64,000 nt of DNA from Patiriisocius marinus. Its GTDB lineage: Bacteria > Bacteroidota > Bacteroidia > Flavobacteriales > Flavobacteriaceae. Position 1 is the first letter of the stretch; the number at the start of each line of letters is the position of its first letter. The DNA lies in assembly GCF_008974325.1 (NCBI RefSeq), contig NZ_BKCG01000010.1:1-64000 (forward strand). The letters are read 5' to 3'. Positions 34,518 through 44,918 of this stretch are shown in pieces. A model generated the notes under the pieces. That model worked only from the letters and a program-made list of their open reading frames with translations. It ran no database searches and was not told the origin of the DNA. The position numbers and the translations under genes were made by a program.

Positions 34518-35042
34518 ATGTATCAAGATTATAAAAACGTAGAATTAGTAAAGCCAGGAGGCCTTGATTTAAAGGATCGTTTGGTAGGAGTACAACGTGT
34601 TACTAAAGTGACAAAAGGAGGTAGAGCCTTCGGATTTTCTGCTATTGTTGTGGTAGGGGATGAAAACGGAGTTGTAGGACAAGGTTTAGGGAAATCTAAA
34701 GATGTAGCAAGTGCAATTGCAAAAGCGATTGAAGATGCTAAGAAAAATTTAGTTAGAATACCTTTGAATAAATCAACTTTACCTCACGAACAAAAAGGAA
34801 AATATGGTGGTGCTCGAGTAAATTTATTACCAGCAGCTCCTGGTACAGGGGTAATAGCAGGTGGTGCAGTTCGTGCAGTACTTGAGGCGGTAGGAGTGCA
34901 TGATGTACTTTCTAAATCTCAAGGATCATCTAATCCTCATAATGTTGTTAAAGCAACTTTTGATGCTCTATTACAAATGCGTAGTGCTCAAACTGTGGCG
35001 CAACAGCGTGGTATTTCAATGGAAAAATTGTTTAAAGGATAA
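34518..35042 (+). CDS. rpsE: 30S ribosomal protein S5
   Basis: This is a 174-residue protein at the mRNA entry and decoding area. The double-stranded-RNA-binding-like N-domain '[46 protein letters not shown]' (in parts, residues 16-60) contains the loop where spectinomycin-resistance changes arise; nothing unusual is seen there. The C-domain '[21 protein letters not shown]' is standard. 11 bases to rpmD. Confidence 0.97.
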   Translation: MYQDYKNVELVKPGGLDLKDRLVGVQRVTKVTKGGRAFGFSAIVVVGDENGVVGQGLGKSKDVASAIAKAIEDAKKNLVRIPLNKSTLPHEQKGKYGGARVNLLPAAPGTGVIAGGAVRAVLEAVGVHDVLSKSQGSSNPHNVVKATFDALLQMRSAQTVAQQRGISMEKLFKG

Positions 35043-35053
35043 ACCTATACAAG

Positions 35054-35233
35054 ATGGCAAAAATAAAAGTAACAAAGGTTAAGAGTGCGATAAACCGTAC
35101 TCAAAACCAGAAGAGAACGCTTCAAGCGCTTGGACTTAAAAAAATAGGTCAAACTGTGGAGCATGACGACACGCCAAATATTCTTGGTATGGTAAACAAA
35201 GTTCAACATTTAGTTTCAGTAGAAACTGTTTAA
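35054..35233 (+). CDS. rpmD: 50S ribosomal protein L30
   Basis: This is a 59-residue protein, short but unmistakable: 'AKIKVTKVKSAInRtqnQKRTLQALGLKKIGQTVEHDDTPNILGMVNKVQHLVSVE' is the whole family pattern (read here in parts). It lies in its usual place between rpsE (11 bases) and rplO (10 bases). Confidence 0.96.
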   Translation: MAKIKVTKVKSAINRTQNQKRTLQALGLKKIGQTVEHDDTPNILGMVNKVQHLVSVETV

Positions 35234-35243
35234 GATATAAAAC

Positions 35244-35696
35244 ATGAATTTAAGTAACTTAAAACCTGCAGAAGGTTCAGTTAAAAGACAAGGGAAGCGT
35301 GTAGGACGTGGACAGGGTTCTGGAAAAGGTGGTACGGCAACCCGTGGTCACAAAGGAGCAAAGTCTCGTTCTGGATACTCTAAGAAAATCGGTTTTGAAG
35401 GTGGTCAAATGCCTTTACAACGTCGTGTACCTAAGTTTGGTTTCACTAACATTAATCGTAAAGAATATCAGGGGATTAACCTTGATACTTTACAACAGTT
35501 AGTTGATGACAAGAAAATTAAGGACACTGTAGATTTTGATGTATTAGTAGGTCTTGGACTTGCTCGTAAGAATGAAATGGTGAAGATTTTAGGAAGAGGA
35601 GAGTTGAAGTCTAAATTATCAGTAACTGCACATAAATTTACTGGATCCGCTCAGAAAGCTATTGAAGCTGCTGGTGGAGAGGTAGTAACATTGTAA
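35244..35696 (+). CDS. rplO: 50S ribosomal protein L15
   Basis: This is a 150-residue late-assembly protein with the Gly/Lys/Arg-rich N-terminus 'KRVGRGQGSGKGGTATRGHKGAKSRSG' (in parts, residues 18-44) and 'FEGGQMPLQRRVPKFGF' near 50-66. The C-terminal globular domain includes the signature 'KILGRGELkskLsVtAHkFtgsAqkAIEaAGG'. It precedes secY by 12 bases as in most bacteria. Confidence 0.97.
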   Translation: MNLSNLKPAEGSVKRQGKRVGRGQGSGKGGTATRGHKGAKSRSGYSKKIGFEGGQMPLQRRVPKFGFTNINRKEYQGINLDTLQQLVDDKKIKDTVDFDVLVGLGLARKNEMVKILGRGELKSKLSVTAHKFTGSAQKAIEAAGGEVVTL

Positions 35697-35708
35697 TCGA
35701 ACCAACCG

Positions 35709-37061
35709 ATGAAATTTATTGAAACTTTAAAGAACGTTTGGAAAATAGAGGAATTACGTAACCGTATTATGGTAACGTTAGGTCTATTACTAGTTTACCG
35801 TTTTGGTGCTCAAGTAGTATTGCCTGGTATTGATGCCTCAAAACTTGCTGAGTTCTCTGGTAATTTTGATGCCGGTGGAATTGGTGGTTTATTAAATGCT
35901 TTTACAGGTGGTGCTTTTGCTAATGCATCTGTTTTTGCATTGGGTATTATGCCTTATATTTCCGCTTCCATTGTTGTACAGTTGATGCAAATTGCGGTTC
36001 CGTATTTACAGAAATTACAGAAAGAAGGAGAAAGTGGTAGGAAGAAAATTAATCAAATTACAAGATGGTTAACCATTGGTATTTGTTTAATTCAGGCACC
36101 TAGTTATTTATTTGGTTTAGAAGCTTTGGGAGTACCTTCAGCAGCTTTTATTCTAGGTAAGACACCAATGTTCTTTGTTTCTTCTACTATCATTTTAGTA
36201 ACTGGTTGTGTTTTTGCAATGTGGTTAGGTGAAAAAATAACAGATAAAGGTATCGGAAATGGTATTTCTATCCTTATTATGGTAGGTATTATAGCAACAC
36301 TTCCGTTGTCATTTGCTCAGGAATTTGTTTCTAGAGTTTATGAATCAAATGGTGGTATGATCATGATACTTATTGAGATGGTAATATGGTTTGTAATTAT
36401 TTTACTTTCTGTTTTACTAGTAATGGCGGTACGTAAGATACCTGTTCAGTATGCTCGTAGAACAGCTACAGGGGAATATGAAAAAAATATTTTCGGAGCT
36501 AGACAGTTTATTCCATTAAAGTTAAACGCTTCAGGTGTTATGCCTATCATCTTTGCTCAGGCAATTATGTTTGTACCAAGTTTTCTTGGTGGAGTTAGCT
36601 TTATGAAGGATTCTAGTGTTGGTCAATGGATGCAAGTAAATTTTAGTGATATATTTGGATTGTGGTATAATGTTACTTTTGCAATTTTAATTATCATTTT
36701 TACGTACTTTTACACAGCTATTACTGTTCCAACTAACAAAATGGCAGATGATCTTAAACGTAGTGGAGGTTTTATACCTGGTATTAAGCCAGGTGGAGAT
36801 ACTGCTGAGTTTTTAGACAGAATTATGTCTCAAATTACTTTACCAGGTTCTGTGTTTCTTGCGTTAATTGCTATTTTTCCTGCAATTGTCGTTAAGTTTT
36901 TAGGAATCCAGCAAGGTTGGGCATTATTCTTTGGAGGTACATCTTTACTAATTATGGTAGGTGTAGCAATTGATACAATGCAACAGATCAACTCTTATCT
37001 ATTAAACCGTCATTATGATGGCTTAATGAAGAGTGGAAAGAATAGAAAGGCAGTAGCGTAA
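35709..37061 (+). CDS. secY: protein translocase subunit SecY
   Basis: This is a 450-residue inner membrane protein with ten helices, forming the channel of the Sec translocon. The plug region near 'GGIGGLLNAFTGGAFANASVFALGIMPYISASIVVQLM' (in parts, residues 57-95) and the cytoplasmic loops 'VQYARR' near 248 and 'MADDLKRSGGFIPGIKPG' near 345-362, which bind SecA and the ribosome, are conserved. It follows rplO in the spc unit. Adenylate kinase and methionine aminopeptidase genes, often next to it, are absent here. Confidence 0.98.
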   Translation: MKFIETLKNVWKIEELRNRIMVTLGLLLVYRFGAQVVLPGIDASKLAEFSGNFDAGGIGGLLNAFTGGAFANASVFALGIMPYISASIVVQLMQIAVPYLQKLQKEGESGRKKINQITRWLTIGICLIQAPSYLFGLEALGVPSAAFILGKTPMFFVSSTIILVTGCVFAMWLGEKITDKGIGNGISILIMVGIIATLPLSFAQEFVSRVYESNGGMIMILIEMVIWFVIILLSVLLVMAVRKIPVQYARRTATGEYEKNIFGARQFIPLKLNASGVMPIIFAQAIMFVPSFLGGVSFMKDSSVGQWMQVNFSDIFGLWYNVTFAILIIIFTYFYTAITVPTNKMADDLKRSGGFIPGIKPGGDTAEFLDRIMSQITLPGSVFLALIAIFPAIVVKFLGIQQGWALFFGGTSLLIMVGVAIDTMQQINSYLLNRHYDGLMKSGKNRKAVA

Positions 37062-37092
37062 CTAATAAACTATATTTGAAATGTTGGTATGA

Positions 37093-37112
37093 CTATTGCC
37101 AATAGGTAATAG
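37093..37112 (+). promoter_or_regulatory. small hairpin in the infA leader
   Basis: CTATTGCC-AATA-GGTAATAG forms an 8-bp stem (one G.U) in the 80-base gap between secY and infA, 29 bases before the infA start. It may tune infA translation or separate transcripts; no T run follows. Confidence 0.35.
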
Positions 37113-37141
37113 CATAATAACAATAAAATTAAAATTTCAGA

Positions 37142-37357
37142 ATGGCAAAACAACCCGCAATAGAACAAGACGGAAGCATCGTAGAAGCATTATCAAATGC
37201 TATGTTTCGTGTTGAGTTAGAAAACGGTCACATAGTTACAGCGCATATCTCAGGAAAAATGAGAATGCACTACATAAAATTATTACCAGGAGATAAAGTA
37301 AAATTAGAAATGAGTCCTTATGATTTAACTAAGGCTCGAATAACATACAGATACTAA
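37142..37357 (+). CDS. infA: translation initiation factor IF-1
   Basis: This is a 71-residue OB-fold factor that blocks the A site during initiation. '[65 protein letters not shown]' spans the protein (shown in parts) and is the complete family sequence. It sits between secY and rpmJ, a placement shared with other Bacteroidota and Gram-positives. rpmJ begins one base after its stop. Confidence 0.97.
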   Translation: MAKQPAIEQDGSIVEALSNAMFRVELENGHIVTAHISGKMRMHYIKLLPGDKVKLEMSPYDLTKARITYRY

Positions 37358-37358
37358 A

Positions 37359-37475
37359 ATGAAAGTTAGAGCATCAGTTAAAAAGAGAAGTGCCGACTGC
37401 AAGATTGTACGCAGAAAAGGTAGATTATATGTAATTAATAAAAAGAACCCTAGGTTCAAACAAAGACAAGGATAA
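37359..37475 (+). CDS. rpmJ: 50S ribosomal protein L36 (zinc-free type)
   Basis: This is a 38-residue protein: '[20 protein letters not shown]' then '[18 protein letters not shown]'. The usual form has a C-x-x-C...C...H zinc site; here only one Cys (residue 14) remains and the others are Ser, Ile/Asn and Arg-type positions, so the protein should not bind zinc. It lies 1 base after infA and 2 before rpsM. Confidence 0.95.
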   Translation: MKVRASVKKRSADCKIVRRKGRLYVINKKNPRFKQRQG

Positions 37476-37477
37476 TT

Positions 37478-37852
37478 ATGGCAAGAATCGCAGGTGTAGA
37501 TATTCCTAAACAAAAAAGGGGTGTAATCGCGTTAACATATATCTTTGGAATCGGTAAAAGCCGTGCACAAGATATATTAGAAAAAGCTGGAGTAAGCGAA
37601 GACAAAAAAGTTAGTGAGTGGAACGATGATGAAATCGGAGCTATTCGTGACGCTGTTGGTACTTACAAAATCGAAGGTGAATTACGTAGTGAGGTTCAAT
37701 TGAGTATCAAGAGATTGATGGATATTGGATGTTACAGAGGTATTCGTCATAGAGTTGGTCTTCCTTTAAGAGGACAGCGCACTAAGAATAACTCAAGAAC
37801 GAGAAAAGGAAAACGTAAAACTGTTGCTAACAAGAAAAAAGCAACTAAATAA
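37478..37852 (+). CDS. rpsM: 30S ribosomal protein S13
   Basis: This is a 124-residue protein at the top of the 30S head, contacting L5 and P-site tRNA. '[33 protein letters not shown]' (in parts), a helix-two-turn-helix, and '[38 protein letters not shown]' at the C-terminus are standard. First gene of the alpha group, co-transcribed from upstream as there is no gap. Confidence 0.97.
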   Translation: MARIAGVDIPKQKRGVIALTYIFGIGKSRAQDILEKAGVSEDKKVSEWNDDEIGAIRDAVGTYKIEGELRSEVQLSIKRLMDIGCYRGIRHRVGLPLRGQRTKNNSRTRKGKRKTVANKKKATK

Positions 37853-37861
37853 ACCTTAGAT

Positions 37862-38260
37862 ATGGCAAAGTCAAATCCAAAAGCTAAAAGCACAAAAAAA
37901 CGTAAAGTTATTGTGGAGTCTGTAGGTGAAGCTCACGTTACAGCATCTTTCAACAATATCATTATATCTTTAACAAATAAAGGTGGAGATGTTATCTCTT
38001 GGTCATCAGCCGGTAAAATGGGGTTTAGAGGATCAAAGAAAAATACTCCTTATGCAGCTCAATTAGCAGCAGAAGATTGTGCAGCAGTTGCACATGAAGC
38101 TGGACTAAGAAAGTGTAAAGTGTACGTTAAAGGGCCTGGTAACGGTAGAGAATCTGCAATTCGTAGTATTCATAATGCTGGTATAGAAGTAACAGAAATT
38201 ATTGATGTTACACCAATGCCACATAACGGTTGTCGTCCTGCTAAAAGACGTCGTGTATAA
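37862..38260 (+). CDS. rpsK: 30S ribosomal protein S11
   Basis: This is a 132-residue platform protein that contacts mRNA at the E site. '[53 protein letters not shown]' (in parts, residues 20-75) and '[23 protein letters not shown]' at the C-terminus are conserved. It is the last gene before a strong terminator at 38268. Confidence 0.97.
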   Translation: MAKSNPKAKSTKKRKVIVESVGEAHVTASFNNIIISLTNKGGDVISWSSAGKMGFRGSKKNTPYAAQLAAEDCAAVAHEAGLRKCKVYVKGPGNGRESAIRSIHNAGIEVTEIIDVTPMPHNGCRPAKRRRV

Positions 38261-38267
38261 TAAAATT

Positions 38268-38302
38268 ATTGAGGCATTCTTTTGGATGCCTCAATTTCTA
38301 TT
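38268..38302 (+). terminator. terminator after rpsK
   Basis: ATTGAGGCAT (38268-38277) pairs with ATGCCTCAAT (38286-38295) and is followed by TTCTATTTTTT. It lies 8 bases after the rpsK stop and ends or attenuates the long upstream ribosomal transcript. Confidence 0.8.
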
Positions 38303-38311
38303 TTTTAATTG

Positions 38312-38319
38312 TACCTTTG
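38312..38319 (+). promoter_or_regulatory. promoter (-7 box) of rpsD-rpoA-rplQ
   Basis: TACCTTTG matches the Bacteroidota -7 consensus TAnnTTTG and follows the rpsK terminator by about 16 bases. The rpsD start is 139 bases downstream, leaving a long leader. A clear -33 element was not found. Confidence 0.65.
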
Positions 38320-38343
38320 CGGGCTCAATTGAGAAAAATAATA

Positions 38344-38365
38344 TAAGATGCTCTAGGGCATCTTA
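38344..38365 (+). promoter_or_regulatory. hairpin in the rpsD leader
   Basis: TAAGATGC-TCTAGG-GCATCTTA forms a perfect 8-bp stem in the 139-base leader of rpsD. S4 controls its own operon in other bacteria through leader structures, so this is a candidate binding element; that is inference. Confidence 0.45.
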
Positions 38366-38457
38366 AGTTGTAAATAATAAATATCAATCTGAAGATTAAC
38401 GAAACTAAAGGATTAACGTAAGACCTTAATTTAGTATCACTTCAAAAACTATTAGAA

Positions 38458-39063
38458 ATGGCAAGATATACTGGTCCAAAAACTAAAATTGCACGTAAAT
38501 TCGGTGAAGCGATTTACGGAGAAGACAAAAACTTTGAAAAAAGAAATTACCCACCAGGACAACACGGAAATAATCGTCGTCGAGGTAAAAAATCTGAATA
38601 TGCTATTCAATTAGCTGAAAAGCAAAAGGCAAAATATACTTACGGTATCCTAGAGCGTCAGTTTAGAAACATGTTTAAGAAAGCAACTGCTGCACCAGGA
38701 ATTACAGGTGAAGTATTGTTGCAAATTGCTGAATCACGTTTAGATAATGTTGTTTACCGTATGGGAATAGCTTCTAGTCGTCCAGCTGCAAGACAGTTAG
38801 TTTCACACCGTCACATAACTGTAAATGGAGAAAAAGTAAATATTCCTTCATACCAATTAAAGCCAGGTGATGTTATTGCTGTTAGAGAGAAGTCTAAATC
38901 TCTTGAAGCTATTAATGCATCATTAACAAATGCTAGAAACGTATTTGAATGGATTACTTGGAATTCTGAGAAAAAAGAAGGAACGTATGTTGCGATTCCT
39001 CAACTTATTCAAATTCCAGAAAACATAAACGTACAGTTTATCGTTGAATTATATTCTAAATAA
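38458..39063 (+). CDS. rpsD: 30S ribosomal protein S4
   Basis: This is a 201-residue primary assembly protein. '[75 protein letters not shown]' (in parts) precedes an S4 RNA-binding domain '[48 protein letters not shown]' (residues about 92-142). The zinc-binding N-terminal cysteines of some S4 proteins are absent. It has its own promoter and leader, and rpoA follows by 19 bases. Confidence 0.97.
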   Translation: MARYTGPKTKIARKFGEAIYGEDKNFEKRNYPPGQHGNNRRRGKKSEYAIQLAEKQKAKYTYGILERQFRNMFKKATAAPGITGEVLLQIAESRLDNVVYRMGIASSRPAARQLVSHRHITVNGEKVNIPSYQLKPGDVIAVREKSKSLEAINASLTNARNVFEWITWNSEKKEGTYVAIPQLIQIPENINVQFIVELYSK

Positions 39064-39082
39064 TAAAAACCCACCAGTCACT

Positions 39083-40075
39083 ATGGCAATATTAAATTTT
39101 CAGAAGCCTGATAAGGTTATAATGATCAATTCTACAGATTTTGAAGGGAAATTCGAATTTCGTCCTTTAGAGCCTGGTTACGGATTGACAGTAGGTAATG
39201 CCCTTAGACGTGTATTACTTTCTTCATTAGAAGGATTTGCAATTACTTCAATTCGTGTTGAAGGAGTTGATCACGAGTTTTCAACAATTGCAGGTGTGGT
39301 TGAGGATGTAACTGAAATAATCTTAAACTTAAAACAAGTTCGTTTTAAAAGACAGATTGACGAAATAGATAATGAAACTGTTACAATTTCTGTTAACGGT
39401 GGAGATCAATTAACTGCTGGAGATTTCCAAAAGTATATTTCAGGTTTTCAGGTATTAAACCCAGACTTAGTTATCTGTAATATGGATAACAAAGTAAATC
39501 TTAATATGGAGATCACTATCGAAAAAGGTCGTGGTTATGTTCCTGCTGAAGAGAACAAGAAAGCGAATGCTCCATTAGGTACAATTTTTACAGATTCTAT
39601 TTACACTCCAATTAAAAATGTTAAATATAGCATTGAAAATTTCCGTGTAGAACAGAAAACAGATTACGAAAAGTTAGTTTTTGAAATCCAAACAGATGGT
39701 TCAATCCATCCTAAGGATGCTTTAACTGAAGCAGCTAAAACTTTGATTCACCACTTCATGTTGTTTAGTGATGAGCGTATCACCCTTGAGGCTGATGAAA
39801 TTGCTCAAACTGAAACATATGATGAAGAATCATTACACATGCGTCAATTGCTAAAAACTCGTTTAGTTGATATGGACTTAAGTGTTCGTGCATTAAACTG
39901 TTTGAAAGCTGCAGAGGTTGATACATTAGGAGATTTAGTCTCTTATAACAAGAACGATCTAATGAAATTCAGAAATTTCGGTAAGAAATCTTTAACTGAG
40001 TTAGAAGAACTTGTAAATGTTAAAGGACTTAATTTTGGAATGGATCTTTCAAAATACAAACTAGATAAAGACTAG
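39083..40075 (+). CDS. rpoA: RNA polymerase alpha subunit
   Basis: This is a 330-residue subunit. The N-terminal dimer domain has '[29 protein letters not shown]' (in parts, residues 24-55), and the C-terminal helix-hairpin-helix domain has '[24 protein letters not shown]' near 264-287, which contacts DNA and activators. The ATG at 39083 gives the standard flavobacterial start '[14 protein letters not shown]'; the frame open from 39044 overlaps rpsD and is not used. rpsD lies upstream, and a 75-base gap separates it from rplQ. Confidence 0.98.
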   Translation: MAILNFQKPDKVIMINSTDFEGKFEFRPLEPGYGLTVGNALRRVLLSSLEGFAITSIRVEGVDHEFSTIAGVVEDVTEIILNLKQVRFKRQIDEIDNETVTISVNGGDQLTAGDFQKYISGFQVLNPDLVICNMDNKVNLNMEITIEKGRGYVPAEENKKANAPLGTIFTDSIYTPIKNVKYSIENFRVEQKTDYEKLVFEIQTDGSIHPKDALTEAAKTLIHHFMLFSDERITLEADEIAQTETYDEESLHMRQLLKTRLVDMDLSVRALNCLKAAEVDTLGDLVSYNKNDLMKFRNFGKKSLTELEELVNVKGLNFGMDLSKYKLDKD

Positions 40076-40150
40076 TAACATAATTTAATAATAATCATAT
40101 TTTGCTCTCCACAATGGTGGATTTGGTAGCAAGATGATAAAACAAATGTC

Positions 40151-40627
40151 ATGAGACACGGAAAAAAAGTAAATCATTTAGGGAGAAAAACAGCGCATAG
40201 AAAAGCAATGCTTGCGAATATGGCTTGTTCTTTAATTGAGCATAAAAGAATAAACACAACAGTAGCAAAAGCAAAAGCTTTAAAAGGTTTTGTTGAACCA
40301 ATGATTACTAAGTCTAAAACAGATACTACACACAATCGTCGTATCGTTATGGCTCGTTTACGTCAAAAAGATGCCGTAACTGAGTTGTTTAGAGATGTAG
40401 CTGTAAAAGTTGGAGATCGTCCAGGTGGATACACTCGTATTATTAAATTAGGTAATCGTCTAGGAGATAACGCTGATATGGCGATGATCGAATTAGTTGA
40501 TTACAACGAAATTTATAATGCAGGCAAAGCTAAGAAGACTAAAACTACTCGTCGTAGTCGTCGTGGTGGAGCTGCTAAGGCTTCTGCACCAGCAGTAGCA
40601 ACTAAAGCAACAAAAGAAGAAGAATAA
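40151..40627 (+). CDS. rplQ: 50S ribosomal protein L17
   Basis: This is a 158-residue protein near the tunnel exit. '[54 protein letters not shown]' (in parts) is the family core. The C-terminal 40 residues are a Lys/Arg/Ala-rich extension beyond the E. coli protein ('[31 protein letters not shown]' in parts), as in other Bacteroidota. It is the last gene of the ribosomal block and is followed by a strong terminator. Confidence 0.97.
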   Translation: MRHGKKVNHLGRKTAHRKAMLANMACSLIEHKRINTTVAKAKALKGFVEPMITKSKTDTTHNRRIVMARLRQKDAVTELFRDVAVKVGDRPGGYTRIIKLGNRLGDNADMAMIELVDYNEIYNAGKAKKTKTTRRSRRGGAAKASAPAVATKATKEEE

Positions 40628-40650
40628 ATGATTCAGCTTCAATAGATATA

Positions 40651-40688
40651 AAAAGGGATAAGCATTTAATGTTTATCCCTTTTTTTTT
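40651..40688 (+). terminator. terminator of the ribosomal superoperon
   Basis: AAAAGGGATAA (40651-40661) pairs with TTATCCCTTTT (40673-40684), followed by a T run. It lies 24 bases after rplQ and closes the block. Confidence 0.9.
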
Positions 40689-40779
40689 AAACTTTTTTTG
40701 AAATTTATTTTTTTATCATTTATCAAATTTTGTTTAAAAGTTCTAAAAACTGAAGTATCATATAACTATCTAATTAAGT

Positions 40780-40787
40780 TATTTTTG
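40780..40787 (+). promoter_or_regulatory. promoter (-7 box) of carA
   Basis: TATTTTTG matches TAnnTTTG and lies 20 bases before the carA start. No clear -33 element was seen. Confidence 0.6.
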
Positions 40788-40807
40788 TAATCTAATAGTT
40801 AAGAAAG

Positions 40808-41920
40808 ATGAAATATCAAACTCGAAAGAAAGCACTTATTTTATTAGCCGATGGAACTATCTTCCATGGAAAAGCAGTAGGAGGGAAAGAAGGTACTTCG
40901 TTTGGTGAAGTATGTTTTAATACTGGTATGACTGGTTACCAAGAAATATTTACAGACCCATCATATTTTGGACAGCTAATGGTCACCACAAATGCACATA
41001 TAGGAAATTACGGTATTAACAATGATGAAATAGAGTCTGATTCTATTAAAATTTCAGGTCTAATATGTAGAAATTTTAGTTACCATTATTCAAGAGATCT
41101 AGCTGATGATTCATTAGAATCATTTATAAATAAAAATGATTTGCTTGCTATAAGTGATGTAGATACAAGAGCTCTTGTTAATTATATTAGAGATAATGGA
41201 GCAATGAATGCTGTAATATCTACAGATGTTGACAATATAGAGGGATTAAAGAAGCAACTAGCTGATATTCCAGATATGAATGGATTAGAATTAGCTAGTA
41301 AGGTGTCTACTAAAGAGCCATATTTCTTTGGTGATGAAAATGCATCTTATAAAATTTCAGCATTAGATATAGGGATTAAAAAAAACATATTACGCAATCT
41401 AGCAGAAAGAGATTGTTATATAAAGGTGTTCCCTTTTGATGCTCCTTTTGCAGATCTAAAATCATTTAATCCAGACGGGTACTTTTTGTCTAATGGGCCA
41501 GGTGATCCTGAACCATTGACTGAAGCTATTGAAACAACAAAAGAAATTTTGAAAACAAGTTCGCCTTTGTTTGGTATCTGTTTAGGTCATCAAGTATTAG
41601 CATTAGCAAATGGAATTTCTACTTATAAAATGCATCACGGACATAGAGGTATTAATCATCCAGTTATGAATTTACTTACGGGTAAAGGTGAAATTACATC
41701 TCAAAATCATGGATTTGCAATTAATAGAGAAGAAGCTGAGGCTCATGAAAATGTTGAAATAACACATGTTCATCTTAATGACCACACAGCTGCAGGAATT
41801 AGGCTTAAAGATAAGCCAGTTTTTTCTGTACAGTACCACCCAGAGGCTAGCCCTGGTCCACACGATGCAAGCTATTTATTTGATCAGTTTGTAGAAAATG
41901 TAAAAAAAGCTAAAAAATAA
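40808..41920 (+). CDS. carA: carbamoyl-phosphate synthase small (glutaminase) subunit
   Basis: This is a 370-residue glutaminase subunit that supplies ammonia to CarB for carbamoyl phosphate, used for arginine and pyrimidines. The N-terminal domain has 'LADGTIFHGKAVG' and 'FNTGMTGYQEIFTDPSYFGQL'; the C-terminal class I amidotransferase domain has the nucleophile in 'GICLGHQ' (Cys258) and the 'YHPEASPGP' His344/Glu346 pair. carB is not adjacent; eno follows by 27 bases, so carA and eno may share a transcript. The upstream terminator of the ribosomal block separates it from rplQ. Confidence 0.96.
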   Translation: MKYQTRKKALILLADGTIFHGKAVGGKEGTSFGEVCFNTGMTGYQEIFTDPSYFGQLMVTTNAHIGNYGINNDEIESDSIKISGLICRNFSYHYSRDLADDSLESFINKNDLLAISDVDTRALVNYIRDNGAMNAVISTDVDNIEGLKKQLADIPDMNGLELASKVSTKEPYFFGDENASYKISALDIGIKKNILRNLAERDCYIKVFPFDAPFADLKSFNPDGYFLSNGPGDPEPLTEAIETTKEILKTSSPLFGICLGHQVLALANGISTYKMHHGHRGINHPVMNLLTGKGEITSQNHGFAINREEAEAHENVEITHVHLNDHTAAGIRLKDKPVFSVQYHPEASPGPHDASYLFDQFVENVKKAKK

Positions 41921-41944
41921 ATTATTCAATAAACTCAAAACTAA

Positions 41945-43234
<1,290 letters not shown>

Positions 43235-43255
43235 TATAAAAAATACTATAGTTTT

Positions 43256-43287
43256 AAAAAGCAACCACTCAGTGGTTGCTTTTTTTA
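43256..43287 (+). terminator. terminator after eno
   Basis: AAAAAGCAACCACT and AGTGGTTGCTTTTT are complementary around position 43270 and continue into a T run, 22 bases after the eno stop. Confidence 0.9.
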
Positions 43288-43457
43288 TTACTGATAAGAT
43301 TGAATTATTACTTCTTTATTGAAATCCCTACTTAATCTAAATTTAAGGATTATTTAACCTAAGCTAATTGCATATTTCTATGCATATTATGGTGAGATTT
43401 TGTAATTTAGCAATTCGGTTCCGACTGAACTTCAAATATAAAATACAATAGATAAAT

Positions 43458-44744
43458 ATGTCAAAAACTGCTACACTAGAAATTGATGGGAAAAAATATG
43501 AATTCCCTTTAATTACCGGTACTGAAAATGAAACTGCAATAGATATTAAAACTCTTCGTGGTGTTACGGGAGGAATAACTACAATCGATCCAGGTTATAA
43601 AAATACGGGGTCTTGTGAAAGTGCCATCACCTTTTTGAATGGTGAGGAAGGTATCTTGCGTTATAGAGGATATTCAATTGAAGAACTTGCTGAAAAAGCA
43701 GATTTTTTAGAAGTAGCCTATTTGTTGATTTTTGGAGAACTTCCAACACAGGATCAATTAAATAAATTTCACTCAGATATTAAAGAAGAAAGCGTTGTTG
43801 ATGATGACGTTAAAAAAATATTAGATGCATTTCCTAAGTCGGCTCACCCAATGGGAGTATTGTCTTCTCTTACAAGTGCGTTAACGGCATTTAATCCAAC
43901 AACTGTTAATGTAAACAGTGAGGAAGATATGTACAATGCTATTGTTAAAATATTGGGTAAGTTTCCAGTATTAGTAGCTTGGACAATGCGTAAGCAAAAA
44001 GGATTACCATTAAACTATGGCGATAATAGCTTAGGGTATGTTGAAAACATCTTAAAAATGATGTTTGAAAAACCAAATGAAGAATACAAGCAGAATGATA
44101 TTTTACTAAATGCTTTAGATAAGCTATTAATTCTTCATGCAGATCACGAACAAAATTGTTCAACATCTACTGTACGTATTGTTGGTTCATCTCACGCAGG
44201 ATTATATTCTTCATTGGCAGCTGGTATATCTGCACTTTGGGGGCCATTACACGGTGGTGCTAATCAAGCAGTTTTAGAAATGCTTGAAGCAATTAAAGAA
44301 GATGGTGGAGATACGCACAAGTTTATGAATAAAGCAAAAGATAAGTCTGATCCTTTCAGATTAATGGGCTTTGGACATAGAGTTTATAAAAATTTCGATC
44401 CACGTGCTAAAATTATTAAAGTTGCAGCTGATGATGTTCTAGCAGATTTAGGTATAGAAGATCCTGTTTTAGATATAGCTAAAGGTCTTGCAGCTGAAGC
44501 TTTAAGCGATGAATATTTTGTAGATAGAAAATTATATCCAAATGTAGATTTTTACTCAGGTATCATTTACAGAGCTATGGGAATTCCTGTAGAAATGTTT
44601 ACTGTTATGTTTGCTTTGGGTAGACTTCCAGGTTGGATTTCTCAATGGAAAGAAATGCGTGCTAGAAAAGAGCCAATTGGTCGTCCAAGACAAATTTATA
44701 TTGGAGAAACTCTTAGACCATTCAAAGAGATTTCTGAAAGATAA
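43458..44744 (+). CDS. gltA: citrate synthase (type II)
   Basis: This is a 428-residue hexameric-type citrate synthase, the entry to the TCA cycle. 'HADHEQNCSTSTVRIVGSS' near residues 231-249, 'GPLHGGANQAVLEML' with the first catalytic His near 266-280, 'GFGHRVYKNFDPRAKI' with the second near 304-320, and 'YPNVDFYSGIIYRAMGIP' with the catalytic Asp near 360-377 are intact. Most of the 223-base leader has no feature I can name; the sequence TAATTTAG at 43403 is one base away from the -7 consensus. A terminator follows. Confidence 0.97.
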   Translation: MSKTATLEIDGKKYEFPLITGTENETAIDIKTLRGVTGGITTIDPGYKNTGSCESAITFLNGEEGILRYRGYSIEELAEKADFLEVAYLLIFGELPTQDQLNKFHSDIKEESVVDDDVKKILDAFPKSAHPMGVLSSLTSALTAFNPTTVNVNSEEDMYNAIVKILGKFPVLVAWTMRKQKGLPLNYGDNSLGYVENILKMMFEKPNEEYKQNDILLNALDKLLILHADHEQNCSTSTVRIVGSSHAGLYSSLAAGISALWGPLHGGANQAVLEMLEAIKEDGGDTHKFMNKAKDKSDPFRLMGFGHRVYKNFDPRAKIIKVAADDVLADLGIEDPVLDIAKGLAAEALSDEYFVDRKLYPNVDFYSGIIYRAMGIPVEMFTVMFALGRLPGWISQWKEMRARKEPIGRPRQIYIGETLRPFKEISER

Positions 44745-44770
44745 GCCATAAGGCATATTTAGAATTATAT

Positions 44771-44803
44771 AAAAAAAGCATCTCAAATAGAGGTGCTTTT
44801 TTT
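44771..44803 (+). terminator. terminator after gltA
   Basis: AAAAAAAGCATCTC pairs with GAGGTGCTTTTTTT (one G.U) around a 5-base loop, 26 bases after the gltA stop. Confidence 0.9.
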
Positions 44804-44906
44804 GTATGCTTATTTTAAATTTGTTTTTTTTGCGAATATGATTATTTCTAGGGGTATAAATTTAAATTTTTAATGATGCTCATTTAGTTCAATGAGGCAT
44901 ATTAGC

Positions 44907-44914
44907 TATATTTG
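44907..44914 (+). promoter_or_regulatory. promoter (-7 box) with leaderless start
   Basis: TATATTTG matches TAnnTTTG and ends 4 bases before the ATG at 44919, the same arrangement as at 2420-2427. Transcription is then expected to begin at or next to the start codon, giving a leaderless mRNA. Confidence 0.5.
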
Positions 44915-44918
44915 TTTT

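Noticed and set aside
39044-39082. Longer start of rpoA at 39044
   Set aside because: It overlaps rpsD, and the ATG at 39083 gives the conserved flavobacterial N-terminus.
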